Of a stretch of DNA of 64,000 nt, positions 1 through 8,430 are shown piece by piece. The position numbers and the translations under genes are program-made. This stretch comes from Nocardia mikamii NBRC 108933. GTDB taxonomy: Bacteria > Actinomycetota > Actinomycetes > Mycobacteriales > Mycobacteriaceae. The stretch covers positions 40,174 through 104,173 of the forward strand of contig NZ_BDCM01000027.1 of assembly GCF_001613505.1 (NCBI RefSeq). The letters are read 5' to 3'. Every line of letters starts with the position of its first letter. Position 1 is the first letter of the stretch. Under the pieces are notes generated by a model that saw only the letters and a program-made list of their open reading frames with translations, did not search any database and had not been told where the DNA came from.

Positions 1-266
1 TCGGCGGCTCTCTCCCAATCGATGCCACCGTCGATGCGCGGCACCTCCACCCCGCAATCACGTTCAATGGCCGCCGCGATCGGATCGAACCCCGCCGCTG
101 TGATCGTTCGTCGTGTGTCGATTTCGGAGACCGCGAACAGCGGTGCCATCCCCGGGCCAGATTGCGACCCGTCCACGACTCCGCTACTGCGTCGTTCGGC
201 GACGTAGCGGCCCAGATACCTGCCCACCATTTCCTCGGTCGGCCCATCGAACCATCTCACCAACAC
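1..266 (-). CDS. hypothetical protein, partial (runs off left edge)
   Basis: This minus-strand reading frame stays open from a GTG at 266-264 to base 1, so about 88 codons are visible and the C-terminus lies outside the window. A GTG at 260-258 would be an equally good start. The peptide is balanced and soluble-looking; it contains RWFDGPTEEMV near the start and ITAAGFDPIAAAIERD further on. I do not recognise a family and see no membrane segment. It lies on the same strand as the minus-strand genes up to about 4015 and may be a late member of that run. Confidence 0.5.
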   Translation of the reverse strand, partial: MLVRWFDGPTEEMVGRYLGRYVAERRSSGVVDGSQSGPGMAPLFAVSEIDTRRTITAAGFDPIAAAIERDCGVEVPRIDGGIDWERAA

Positions 267-481
267 ACACCACCGCCGGATTCCCGACCGACGCCGCAGC
301 CCCACAGCGAATACGCAACCCGGCCACCGACGCGCTACGTCACGGGCTACCAACCACACCGCAATCGGAGCGAACCGACAGCCATTCACGCGCGCGGGCT
401 GTTTCATATGGCACTACCTCCGGTGATCGTTGGATTGGCGGACTCGCAGTCCTGAGTGGCTGTCGGCCAGACCGCATGTGG

Positions 482-742
482 TCAGTGCGGGAAGCTGTTG
501 CGGCCATCTGCAATCACCTGCTGCAGTTCGTCTCTCACCGCCTCCCACAGCCCGGAGAACCGCGGCCATAGCTCTTCTGCTTGCGCCACATCCGGGTATC
601 CGGGGCCTCGATAGGACATCAGGACCCGGCCGTCCACTTCGCGGATCGACTCGACCCGTGCGGCAAGGTCGAGCACGTACCATGTCACTTCGATTCCGTC
701 GACAATGGTGTGGCGAACGCTGTCCGGGTCGATGCCGTCCAT
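482..742 (-). CDS. small hypothetical protein (86 aa)
   Basis: An 86-residue soluble protein with an acidic, balanced composition (it opens MDGIDPDSVRHTIVDGIEV). The C-terminal half, with ELWPRFSGLWEAVRDELQQV, looks helical. I do not recognise the family. It lies downstream of a second small gene on the same strand (start 1279), with 240 bases between them. Opposing frames here are arginine- and serine-rich shadows, which favours this strand. No catalytic motif is visible and its role is unknown. Confidence 0.5.
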   Translation of the reverse strand: MDGIDPDSVRHTIVDGIEVTWYVLDLAARVESIREVDGRVLMSYRGPGYPDVAQAEELWPRFSGLWEAVRDELQQVIADGRNSFPH

Positions 743-982
743 GCGGCATCAACTCGCGGACTCGTTGCACAAACGATCCAGCACGTTATCCATCAACGGC
801 TCCCAAGAAGACGATCAGGCGCGCGAATCGGACATTGCCGGTACGACGCGATCGCTTGGGCAACGTGGCACTGACAGTCATGACTCTCCAATCAACTTGC
901 AAGCGAGCGGGTTCAGCGATGTGCGATGAACTCTTCGACGGGCGATCGGCGCGGGCGAGGGCGTGGTTGTCACGGTGTTCGG

Positions 983-1279
983 TTACGACGGCGAGAATCC
1001 CAGGTCGGTCTTGTCGTTCCACGTGATCGAGTTGTCGACGTTCCATGAATCCGTCACTGCTGCAATCAATTTCAGGCAGTTGATCAGAGCTTCGACTGAA
1101 TCACTGCCCGACGCGGCCTCATCGAACGGATCGTCGTCTTGTATGCCCTCGATCCGCACCGGAGCGCGCCAGGTGGATGAATCAACCTTGTACGGCAGGC
1201 CGATCGAAACCACGATCGGCGACCCGGACCCTCGTCGCAGCTCGCGCTGCGCGATGAACAGCTGGTCCCAACCTGCCAT
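983..1279 (-). CDS. hypothetical protein (98 aa)
   Basis: I chose the ATG at 1279-1277 because a GGGAG ribosome-binding sequence precedes it; the frame extends 18 codons further upstream without one. The protein opens MAGWDQLFIAQRELRR and ends in a helical stretch followed by ITWNDKTDLGF. The layout (a short strand-rich N-terminus, then a segment EALINCLKLIAAVTDSW) resembles small actinobacterial proteins of unknown function, but I cannot name the family with certainty. It lies just downstream of the nucleoside-hydrolase-like gene on the same strand. Confidence 0.6.
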   Translation of the reverse strand: MAGWDQLFIAQRELRRGSGSPIVVSIGLPYKVDSSTWRAPVRIEGIQDDDPFDEAASGSDSVEALINCLKLIAAVTDSWNVDNSITWNDKTDLGFSPS

Positions 1280-1474
1280 CTCTGCTCCCTGTTCATTACT
1301 ACTGACGGTGTTTCGATGAGGTGGGCCCTGCACCAGAGTCGGCTCGACACCGGGCGCGCCAGCTCCACCGTGGACGGTGGTGAAGTACGAAGGGGCCGGC
1401 GGCTGGTTGACGAATTGCTCGGCAGACGAGCAAACAGGAAGCCGCTACCCCGCCCGGCTTGGAGCTGGGCGCAG

Positions 1475-2458
1475 TCACGACAGGCTTCCAACATGATCGG
1501 ACGGATGCTGTCGGATGACCTGCGCATCAGCCTGTCGTGCAAGCGCGGACCGCAGCGTTTCGCTGACCCAGGCCATGAATGCGGGGCAGTCCACACTGGT
1601 GGACAGCCACGCCTGTGTGCCGGCGCCGGGTTGCATACGTGCGTCGCGAGCCACGCAGAACTCGAATTGTTCGCCTTGGACGAATGACTTGCCCAGGATG
1701 AGACTGGCGGCGACCGCGTCGTGGAGCTTGCTGGCGGGGTAGAAGCGGGCGAAGAACTGGTCGTAGTGCGCGCGCAGCAACTGCGCCCACCTCTCGGGCC
1801 GCGAGTTCAGGAACCGATAGATCGGCGAGGACGCAGATACCGCGATCTCGTCGACGAAGGTATGGTCCGACAGCACCAGCGCGACATGCTCGACTTCGGC
1901 CAGAACTGTTTGCACCGCCGCTGGGTTCATTCGCCAGTTGTGCTCGGCCCGTTCGGGTTTGCGGTACTGGAGTGCGCCGCCCATCGCCGTGACGCGCAGT
2001 AGACGTTGGAGGCCCAGCGGCGCGGTCCGATGGGTGTCGGCGATCAGCAGCCGCGCGATATCGGTCAGCGGCCCCAGGCTCAGGCAGCGCACCGATTTCG
2101 CGCCTGCCTCGCACAGTTCGCTCATGACGTCGTAGAGGTCGACGTGCGGGAGGTCGATGTCGGCCGGGAACAGGCCATCGGCGGCCCAATACCCCGATGC
2201 ACCGAGCGAAAGCCCCGCGACCACACGAACATCATTGCGGCCCAGCAAGTCCAGCAGATGACGAGCCAGCTTAGCTCGCCGACCGTCCGGGAACTCATCG
2301 ACGGTGACCACCAGCGCCAGCTGCGGGTCGGTGACCGCCATCAACACCAGCGCTGCGGCGTCGTCGACATCGCCACCGATATCGGTGAACACCACACTCG
2401 GCGTGTCCAGGGACGCCCGTAGTGGCTGCAGGCGTGGCCGGGGCGGGTTACACGTCAT
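1475..2458 (-). CDS. nucleoside hydrolase-like protein (IUNH family)
   Basis: A 327-aa protein of the inosine/uridine-preferring nucleoside hydrolase superfamily, which cleaves the N-glycosidic bond of ribonucleosides. The N-terminal TDIGGDVDDAAALVLM (about residues 25-40) matches the calcium-binding aspartate cluster DxDxGxDDAxA with one altered position. RCLSLGPLTDIARLL and the region EHNWRMNPAA match later family motifs. The length fits the family (300-350 aa). The ATG at 2458 has an upstream GGAGCG and overlaps the preceding gene by 11 bases, so the two are translationally coupled. Company with small regulatory-type proteins rather than nucleoside transport suggests a specialised substrate; that is inference. 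Confidence 0.8.
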   Translation of the reverse strand: MTCNPPRPRLQPLRASLDTPSVVFTDIGGDVDDAAALVLMAVTDPQLALVVTVDEFPDGRRAKLARHLLDLLGRNDVRVVAGLSLGASGYWAADGLFPADIDLPHVDLYDVMSELCEAGAKSVRCLSLGPLTDIARLLIADTHRTAPLGLQRLLRVTAMGGALQYRKPERAEHNWRMNPAAVQTVLAEVEHVALVLSDHTFVDEIAVSASSPIYRFLNSRPERWAQLLRAHYDQFFARFYPASKLHDAVAASLILGKSFVQGEQFEFCVARDARMQPGAGTQAWLSTSVDCPAFMAWVSETLRSALARQADAQVIRQHPSDHVGSLS

Positions 2459-2939
2459 GGGTGAGCGCTCCGATCACCTCGGCGTAGGCAGGGAACTCAT
2501 CGACCGTGGTGGCGGCAATCGGCGCGGGCCCGCGCCACCGGCGCCGCGATACACCAGGAGTGGGCAACGCGAGCTCGGCTCCCGGACCGACCGTGACGAT
2601 CGACCTGGTCTTGGCACGCCTGGCCAACCCGAGCAGGTCGTCACCGGAGGCCGGCGGGCGCGTCAGAAACACCCAGACGCCGGGCCCGGAGCGGTGGACC
2701 AGGGTAACGATCGGCAGATACCCGTGCAACCGCCCCACGGCAGCCTCCGCGAGGTCTTCTGGGGCCATGATCGCCCGCACCCTGTGGGTACGGATCGTCA
2801 GGGCGCGAGTTCGCGCCTCATAGAAGCAAGTGCCGAACAACTCGTCGTACAGGCATCTCTCGTACTCCCGCGTCGTTCGAAAACCACTGGGAGAAGGCTG
2901 CTCCGGCAGAGTGCTCGGGCCGGTGAGAACGGTGGACAT
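2448..2939 (-). CDS. hypothetical protein (163 aa), weak primase/polymerase-like pattern
   Basis: I place the start at the ATG at 2939 (MSTVLTGPSTLPEQP), because the 42 upstream codons look like non-coding leader. The centre contains YLPIVTLVHRSGPGVWVFLT followed by DDLLGLARRAK. This resembles small actinobacterial proteins sometimes matched weakly to the N-terminus of bifunctional DNA primase/polymerases, but I see no complete catalytic motif. It overlaps the nucleoside-hydrolase-like gene by 11 bases and follows the DUF5753 gene by about 64 bases. Its position inside an HTH/DUF5753 cassette is the main context; function is unknown. Confidence 0.6.
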   Translation of the reverse strand: MSTVLTGPSTLPEQPSPSGFRTTREYERCLYDELFGTCFYEARTRALTIRTHRVRAIMAPEDLAEAAVGRLHGYLPIVTLVHRSGPGVWVFLTRPPASGDDLLGLARRAKTRSIVTVGPGAELALPTPGVSRRRWRGPAPIAATTVDEFPAYAEVIGALTHDV

Positions 2940-3003
2940 GTTGAGATTCCTCGATCGGAAAGTAGGCAGGCACGGACTTCGACCGGCGTCGGAGCCGGGC
3001 CGA

Positions 3004-3600
3004 TCATTCGTGGGCGGTGATGGCGTGGCGGATGAGCGCATGGGCATCTGTGCCCTGGACCGCACGCTCGGTCAGGATGTCGAACACCGCCAGGTAATCC
3101 CCGATATCGGCAGGATCATTGACTTGCAAACTGCCGGTCACTGTCTCCACAACGGTCTGATCGTGGTCATAGATGACGAAATTCGTTGACGCGGTGTGAA
3201 ATTGCGTATTCCGGGGCAGGATGCCCAGAGTCGAGTTCGACGGCAACGGGCGCAGCAGCATCTCCAGTTGCGTGCGGGTGGTCTCCGCGTCACCGACGAT
3301 CGTGTGCAGCGCCTGCTCACCGAGCACGAAATGCGTGCGAACCTCGGACACGCGCCAGCGTCGCTGCCGCGCCAGCCGCTGCTCCAACGCAGCCTGAACA
3401 TCATCCTCGCCGACGCAGACGTCCAGGACCGCGCGGGCGTAGTCGCGGGTTTGCAACAACCCCGGTACGACGCTCGGGTCGAACCATCGCACCACGACCG
3501 CATCGGTCTCTAGTTGCCCCGTCTGCTGCTGCAATTCGCTCGACGGATTCCCCCGCCACGCCACGAATTCCGGGCGCGGCGATGCCACATCGACAGCCAT
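3004..3600 (-). CDS. DUF5753 domain protein lacking the usual HTH
   Basis: A 198-aa protein starting at the ATG at 3600, preceded by GGAGAA at good spacing. It matches the DUF5753 C-terminal half of Scr1-type regulators: FDPSVVPGLLQTRDYARAVL, LARQRRW, FVLGEQALHTIVGD, TRTQLEMLL and TLGILPRNTQFHTASTNFVI are the characteristic blocks in order. The N-terminal XRE helix-turn-helix of about 70 residues normally fused to it is absent. It may sense a ligand or partner for another DNA-binding protein, such as the divergent HTH regulator starting at 4311. The reading frame is intact, so this is a domain loss rather than recent decay. Confidence 0.75.
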   Translation of the reverse strand: MAVDVASPRPEFVAWRGNPSSELQQQTGQLETDAVVVRWFDPSVVPGLLQTRDYARAVLDVCVGEDDVQAALEQRLARQRRWRVSEVRTHFVLGEQALHTIVGDAETTRTQLEMLLRPLPSNSTLGILPRNTQFHTASTNFVIYDHDQTVVETVTGSLQVNDPADIGDYLAVFDILTERAVQGTDAHALIRHAITAHE

Positions 3601-3651
3601 GTTCTTCTCCAAATATGTTGCCAATAAACAGTTTCGAGTCACACTTCACAT

Positions 3652-3873
3652 TTATGGGGCGACGATCGTGGCGATCAGTGTCCGACCGTCGACCGTCGTG
3701 GTGATGATGAGTTGCTTGGTGACAGCGGTGGTTTCGGATCCGACCTGCTCGGTGATCTCCACCTGCCACCGACCGACCGAGTCCGGCTCGATCCGCACGC
3801 AGCAGCGGCAATTCGAGAGCGAGAGGATTGTCGGCCATAACTTGTCACGCCCAGCTGCTGTCCGGCACAACAT
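3652..3873 (-). CDS. small hypothetical protein, possibly frameshifted N-terminus
   Basis: This frame (73 aa) ends VDGRTLIATIVAP and carries a convincing coding stretch from RIEPDSVGRWQVEITEQ onward. Its first 25 codons are cysteine-rich and less protein-like. In the +1 frame an ATG at 3838 opens MADNPLALELPLLR, which looks like a natural N-terminus. Joining the two near 3795 by skipping one base would give about 60 residues of good sequence, so an inserted base is possible. The ATG at 3873 overlaps the end of the upstream small gene. Family not recognised. Confidence 0.45.
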   Translation of the reverse strand: MLCRTAAGRDKLWPTILSLSNCRCCVRIEPDSVGRWQVEITEQVGSETTAVTKQLIITTTVDGRTLIATIVAP

Positions 3874-4015
3874 GTTTGGACTCGATCAGCCGTTGCTTCG
3901 CCTGCTGCTTCACCGGACAAATAGACACCGCACAGTCGCTGTGGACCTGCATAATGACGTGCGCAAAGCCCACTGTCATCACTGGCACAGGATCGTGATT
4001 CATCACCCCGTACAC
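3845..4015 (-). CDS. small Cys-x4-Cys protein of an HTH cassette (56 aa)
   Basis: I chose the GTG at 4015 because AAAGGAG lies five bases upstream. The C-terminal half has the pattern H-x2-C-x4-C-x2-K-x2-A-x3-L (HSDCAVSICPVKQQAKQRL, then ESKHVVPD). The same spacing recurs in the 108-aa protein ending at 14468 (HRSCSCDDCFCKAAAYHVL, then AAGKVRP). Both sit beside HTH regulators, which suggests a small protein family belonging to these cassettes. The cysteines could bind a metal, but two Cys and one or two His are not conclusive. Gene order puts it at the head of the minus-strand run that diverges from the regulator at 4311. Confidence 0.55.
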   Translation of the reverse strand: MYGVMNHDPVPVMTVGFAHVIMQVHSDCAVSICPVKQQAKQRLIESKHVVPDSSWA

Positions 4016-4310
4016 CGCGTCTCCTTTCCGCACTCTCCCGTGATCGCGCCAGCGCGCTGCCGGGACTACGACAGTTCGGCATTCCTTCCACTCGGAACCG
4101 AACCTCGATCGCCTTCACACCTCGCTGTCGAGTACTCCGCGCCAGGGCAGGCGTATTCGAACCGCACGGTGGGGCGCGTCTTCGGGAAAACGAGCCAGAC
4201 TGAGGTTCACCTTGAACCTCGTCTCAAAAAAGGCCATACAAGAGGACACTGATAGGTCATTTCCTCCCGATGGCGTGGTTCACGCCCTTCTTAGGGACTA
4301 AATTGGACGC

Positions 4311-5582
4311 ATGACAGCACCCGGAAACGCCGCACTTCGCGCAGCCCGACAGGCGCTCGGGTTCCGTTCCCAAGCGGCGCTCGCAGAGGCGTTGAACGAG
4401 ACAGCGCGAACCATAGGCTTACGCGTCTCGATCAACGCACGGACTGTGCGCCGATGGGAGTCCGCCGAGCCTCCCTGGCCTCATCCGGAGCACGCAACCG
4501 CATTAGAAGCTCTGTTCAAGCGGCAGGTCTCTGAACTGGGCTTTACACCACCATGGTCCGACTCGTCCGAGAGTGAGCGACCAGACGCACGGGGCACCAA
4601 AAGACCGTCAACTTGGGCCAGCCGTCACCTCGGGGGATCTGACGCGGCTCTCCCGCCCTCTGTGTCGAACGACTTCATGTCGGTCACCGTCGCTCACAGG
4701 CACCTCTATTGGTCGGTTCCGGCGGCTCGGCTGCACCGCTCGGTTGCCGAACATGCCGTACTTGGTGCCGACCTTTTGGGCCAGATACACGGGACGGCGA
4801 AGGAATTCCTGGCGCGGGCAGTGGCAGAATCGGCACTGCTCGCCGGCCGACTGGAGTTCTTCGATCTTCAGCAACCAGACCTGGCTCAACGAAGCTTCGT
4901 TCTAGCTCTCCAAGCCGCCCATCAAGGGGATGATTCACTGCTCGGAGCAGCCGCCTTGGCGCATATGGCGTTCGCTCCGGCCTTTTCCGGCGACGCAACC
5001 AGAGCCGATGAAGCGCGAGATAAGGTGCGGGCGGCCCGCGCTTTTGCACGTCGAGGCGATGCGAGCGCCGAGATGCTCGCCTGGCTCGATGCCGTCGAAG
5101 CTGAAGTCGAAGCTCGCTTCGCCGATCCACGCCGCGCGCTGAATCTCATCCACCACGCGGAGCAGACTCTGAGCGACTATGCGCCTGATTCGAACCCATC
5201 CCCTGCTTGGCTCGACTGGTTCTCCTCCGCGCGCCTCGCAGGTTTCCGGGGCAATACGTTGTTGATCGCGGGACGTGGACGCGAGGCGCGGCAAGCCCTC
5301 GAACAGGCACTTAACGAGCTTCCTGAAGAGTCGATAAAGCAGCGGACCATCTACCTCGCGGACATCGCAGCCGCAGCCGTTCTCGAGCGCACGCCTGAGG
5401 CGGCATGTGAGTACCTCAAAGAGGCCCTGGATCTTCTGGGCAAGAACTGGTACGCGACCGCGATGGACCGAGTCAAGTCCGTGCGGCAGTCGCTACGTGA
5501 ATGGGATTCACTGCCTGCCGTCCGAGCGTTGGATGATCGCCTCTACGAGTGGCACACTACGGTCAACTCGTCGCTCGGCTAA
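4311..5582 (+). CDS. XRE-type HTH regulator with TPR-like C-terminal half
   Basis: A 423-aa cytoplasmic regulator. Residues 5-75 contain an HTH-like segment (LRAARQALGFRSQAALAEAL, then a recognition-helix region NARTVRRWESAEPPWPHPEH). The remaining 300 residues are alanine- and leucine-rich helical hairpins typical of tetratricopeptide arrays, as in large actinobacterial HTH/TPR regulators. It diverges from the minus-strand small-gene run starting at 4015, with about 295 bases between, so it probably controls that run. Its stop overlaps the convergent HAD gene by four bases (5579-5582). Ligand or signal unknown. Confidence 0.8.
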   Translation: MTAPGNAALRAARQALGFRSQAALAEALNETARTIGLRVSINARTVRRWESAEPPWPHPEHATALEALFKRQVSELGFTPPWSDSSESERPDARGTKRPSTWASRHLGGSDAALPPSVSNDFMSVTVAHRHLYWSVPAARLHRSVAEHAVLGADLLGQIHGTAKEFLARAVAESALLAGRLEFFDLQQPDLAQRSFVLALQAAHQGDDSLLGAAALAHMAFAPAFSGDATRADEARDKVRAARAFARRGDASAEMLAWLDAVEAEVEARFADPRRALNLIHHAEQTLSDYAPDSNPSPAWLDWFSSARLAGFRGNTLLIAGRGREARQALEQALNELPEESIKQRTIYLADIAAAAVLERTPEAACEYLKEALDLLGKNWYATAMDRVKSVRQSLREWDSLPAVRALDDRLYEWHTTVNSSLG

Positions 5583-6235
5583 GGTGAGACGTTCTCTGCC
5601 GCAACAATTTCAGACAGCTCGTTGAGGTCGCGGATTCGCCAATCGGAAAGATTCGCGACCTCTTCACTATCGCGAAGGATCCACCCCCAAGGGCCGCGCT
5701 GTATGTAGGCGGTCCGCATCCCGGCGCGCTTGGCTGGCGCCACATCGTTGTCGATCCTGTCACCGACGTAAACGATCTGGTCAGCCGCACAGGGCGCGGC
5801 TTGAACAACCTTGTCGAAGAACTCCGGCGCCGGCTTGTGGACACCCCAGTCATCGGACGTGGCGATGAAGTCCGTCGGAAGGTCGAGGCTTCGCAGAATC
5901 TGCCCCGACCGGACCGTCTGGTTGCCGACGATCCCTACCCAGACACCCAAGTCCCGTAGCTTCGAGAGCGCGGGCCGGACATCTGGGTAGAGGTCGTCCT
6001 CCCCGTAGCGCTCCGGCTGTCCAGCGTCCGCACGCGCCTGACGCTCGGCGGCAAGGTCGAACCCTGGCTTGAAAACCTGGAAGGTCTGAAGATAGTCCTG
6101 GCCACTCGCGATCGTCGCCCCGAAGACCGCCGCGAAAGTATGACGAGGCACCCCGAGCCAATCCGCCCACGTGCCGTATTCACGGGTCTCATCGACAAGC
6201 GTTTCACCAACGTCGAACACGACAGCCGAAATCAT
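5579..6235 (-). CDS. HAD-superfamily hydrolase
   Basis: A 218-aa protein starting at the ATG at 6235 (MISAVVFDVGETLVDE). It follows the HAD layout: motif I FDVGETL near residue 8, motif II IVGNQT, motif III lysine in GVHKPAPEFF and motif IV YVGDRIDNDV. Motif I reads D-V-G-E-T instead of D-x-D-x-T, so the second aspartate that acts as acid/base in phosphatases is glycine here. Length and cap-like insertion (LPRHTF to QPERYGEDD region) suit subfamily I. It lies downstream of the methyltransferase on the same strand with about 50 bases between, so co-transcription is plausible. Substrate unknown. Confidence 0.8.
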   Translation of the reverse strand: MISAVVFDVGETLVDETREYGTWADWLGVPRHTFAAVFGATIASGQDYLQTFQVFKPGFDLAAERQARADAGQPERYGEDDLYPDVRPALSKLRDLGVWVGIVGNQTVRSGQILRSLDLPTDFIATSDDWGVHKPAPEFFDKVVQAAPCAADQIVYVGDRIDNDVAPAKRAGMRTAYIQRGPWGWILRDSEEVANLSDWRIRDLNELSEIVAAENVSP

Positions 6236-6288
6236 GCGAACCACCGTACCCGCAGCAGAGCAGGCAACAAGTTGACACTGCCATGCTG

Positions 6289-7128
6289 CTAGTTCTGCAG
6301 TAGATCCGGCCGTTTCCGAAGATGGACCACGTGTGGTCCCGCAACGGTTGCGCGACCGTTTCTGGGTGCACCATAGGTTGCCACGAGGTCTGATGCGGAG
6401 TGGTCTTCGATGTGGCAGCCGTAAGACCGGAGAATGTCGTGGAATTCGTCGGCAATAAAGCAGGACAGCCACGGCTCCCCCAGTCGCGCAGTGCTTTCCG
6501 CACGCATCTGCAGCTGGTCCGCTGTGGCCTCGTCGGGTGGGTAGAAGTAGTCGAGAACGGCTTCGCCGCCGTTGTGGTCGGTGATGTAGCGGAGCATGTC
6601 GTCGAGCGCTGGTTTGGAGAGGTACGGGGTCACGCCGAGCGCGATGTAAACAGCGGGGCGGGTCCGGTCCAGTCCTGCTTTGGCCAATTCGCCTGCCAGC
6701 GTGGCTTGTTCGAAGTCGATCGGTACGAAGGTGAGGTTGTCCGGGATGGGGATTGAGGCTTCGGTGAGAAGTTGTCGTTTCCAGTGCTGGGTATCGGGGT
6801 GGTCGACCTCGAAGAATCGTGCGTCGTGGGTTCCGCGGTAGGCAGTGGTGTCGAGGCCGGCGCCGAGGATCACGACCTGATCGACTCCCTTGGCGATGGC
6901 GGCGGTGATGCGGTCGTCGGCGAACCGGGAGCGCGCGAGCACATACAGGCCGCGGCGCTCGGCTACGTCGGTGGCAAGTCCGCGGTCGAGCACGGTTTCG
7001 TCGAGGACGGGGGCGCAGAGTATCCGCTCAGCGAGTGGGTCGGTCAGGATCTCTGGGTGCAGTTTCGAGTACTTGGCTCTGATGTGCGCCATGGCTGCGG
7101 CGGTTTCGCTGGGTCGTCCGGTGTGCAT
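6289..7128 (-). CDS. class I SAM-dependent methyltransferase (LCM/TIGR00027-like)
   Basis: A 279-aa protein of the leucine-carboxyl-methyltransferase-like family common in mycobacteria and Nocardia. The N-terminus has the family's TAAAMAHIRAKYS and DPLAERIL segments; the SAM site is QVVILGAGLDTTAYRG followed by FFEVDHPDTQHWKR. YIALGVTPYLSKPALDDML is a later signature. I chose the ATG at 7128 because GAGAGGG precedes it; an ATG at 7146 is in frame but lacks a binding site. Only two bases separate it from the P450 stop, so the two are one operon and it may methylate the P450's product. Substrate unknown. Confidence 0.85.
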   Translation of the reverse strand: MHTGRPSETAAAMAHIRAKYSKLHPEILTDPLAERILCAPVLDETVLDRGLATDVAERRGLYVLARSRFADDRITAAIAKGVDQVVILGAGLDTTAYRGTHDARFFEVDHPDTQHWKRQLLTEASIPIPDNLTFVPIDFEQATLAGELAKAGLDRTRPAVYIALGVTPYLSKPALDDMLRYITDHNGGEAVLDYFYPPDEATADQLQMRAESTARLGEPWLSCFIADEFHDILRSYGCHIEDHSASDLVATYGAPRNGRATVAGPHVVHLRKRPDLLQN

Positions 7129-7130
7129 GG

Positions 7131-8429
7131 TCACCCTCTCGTCCATGGGAAAGTCGGGAATTCAGCTCTCTGCGGTGGCGGCGGGGCGTATCGGTTGTCG
7201 GGTGGAAAAGCGACTGGTAGCGCGGCAAGGGATCGGTGGAACGGGCCCGGCCTGTACTGCAGCTCCTCAGTGGGCACCGCCAGCTGGATATCTGGTATGA
7301 GATCGAGCAGGTAGTCGATTGCGTCCTGCGCGATCAGGTATGCCGCGTTTCTGGCCGGGCAGGCGTGTGGGCCGGTGCCGAAAGCCAGGTGCGAGCGATT
7401 ACCTGCGAGGTCGGCATCATTGGTGCTGATGGTGGGGTCGTTGTTGCAGGCGGCGATGCTGATGACGACCGGCTGGTGTGCGGGCAGCCATGTGGTGTCG
7501 ACGAAGATCGGCTGCCGTGGGTAGGTGATGGAGAAGTTGGCCATCGGCGGGTCCTTGAACAGGACCTCGTCGAGAGCGTCGCGGGTTTGCAGGCTTCCAC
7601 CGAGCAAGCTGCCCCCGAATCGGTCGTCGGTGCACATCAGCCGGAGGGCGTTGCAGATGAGATCCGGCACCGCTTCCAGGCCGGCGCCGTAGAAGCTCAT
7701 CAGCTGGGCGATCATCTCGTGGTCGTCGAGCCGGGCCGGATGCTGTATCAGCCACGAGGTGATGTCGTCGCCGAGTTGGTCATGCTTGAGTGAGACAAGC
7801 TCGGCCAGTGCTTCGGTGAGCGTGTTCACACCGGCCCGCGCAGTCGCGTCGCTGTCGAACCGGGCTGCCGTGCCCGCGGCGACCTGATGGTCGAGTTTGC
7901 CTGAGTGGCTCTCGTCGGCGCCCGCAATGAGTTCGGTCAGCACGGAGAAAACCAGGGGGTAGGCGTATTGAGACACCAAGTCGGCATTGCCAACTGGCCG
8001 GAAAGTCGCGATCAGTGGGCCGGCGAGGCGCTCGATTCGTGCGTGCATGGCATGCAGATCGACACGTTCGATGGCGGCGACGGAGGGTTGGCGATAACGA
8101 GTGTGCTCGGGACCGGTCGTGTATCGCGCGGCTGGGTGCCACTCCATCATCGGCCGCAGGGAGCAGTCCTCGGGAATGGTTTGCTGCCAGTATCTGGGGT
8201 CGGCCGGAAAGTGCTCGGGATCGTGGAGGATCCGCACGGCCGTGTGGTAGCCGAGAACGAGGGTCGCCGGGACGCCGGGCGCCAGCTCGACTGGCGCCAG
8301 CGTGCCGTACTGCTGCCGCAGTGCTCGGTAGACCGCGTGCGGATCTCGTCGAAACTGTTCGTCGTGGATCGGGACGCGGCGGTCGTCGCCGGTGTCGACG
8401 GGCGAGCCATGGACAATCGGGCATGTCAA
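7131..8429 (-). CDS. CYP157-like cytochrome P450 lacking the ExxR motif
   Basis: A P450 of about 432 aa if started at the TTG at 8429 (GGAG upstream); the frame is open to an ATG at 8483. The heme loop HLAFGTGPHACPAR near residues 347-360 carries the ligand cysteine. The K-helix reads ALDEVLFKDPP, so the near-universal ExxR arginine is phenylalanine, and the I-helix segment SFYGAGLEAVPDL lacks the acid-alcohol pair. Loss of ExxR is the known trait of the CYP157 family of Streptomyces, whose members also share the ACNNDPTI region seen here. No ferredoxin gene is adjacent. It is paired with a methyltransferase. Physiological substrate unknown. Confidence 0.85.
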   Translation of the reverse strand: MTCPIVHGSPVDTGDDRRVPIHDEQFRRDPHAVYRALRQQYGTLAPVELAPGVPATLVLGYHTAVRILHDPEHFPADPRYWQQTIPEDCSLRPMMEWHPAARYTTGPEHTRYRQPSVAAIERVDLHAMHARIERLAGPLIATFRPVGNADLVSQYAYPLVFSVLTELIAGADESHSGKLDHQVAAGTAARFDSDATARAGVNTLTEALAELVSLKHDQLGDDITSWLIQHPARLDDHEMIAQLMSFYGAGLEAVPDLICNALRLMCTDDRFGGSLLGGSLQTRDALDEVLFKDPPMANFSITYPRQPIFVDTTWLPAHQPVVISIAACNNDPTISTNDADLAGNRSHLAFGTGPHACPARNAAYLIAQDAIDYLLDLIPDIQLAVPTEELQYRPGPFHRSLAALPVAFPPDNRYAPPPPQRAEFPTFPWTRG

Positions 8430-8430
8430 T

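Noticed and set aside
267..481. Plus-strand frames across the left edge (113-571 and others)
   Set aside because: Translations are rich in Arg, Pro, Ser and Thr without protein-like order; the minus-strand genes at 1-266 and 482-742 explain the coding signal better.
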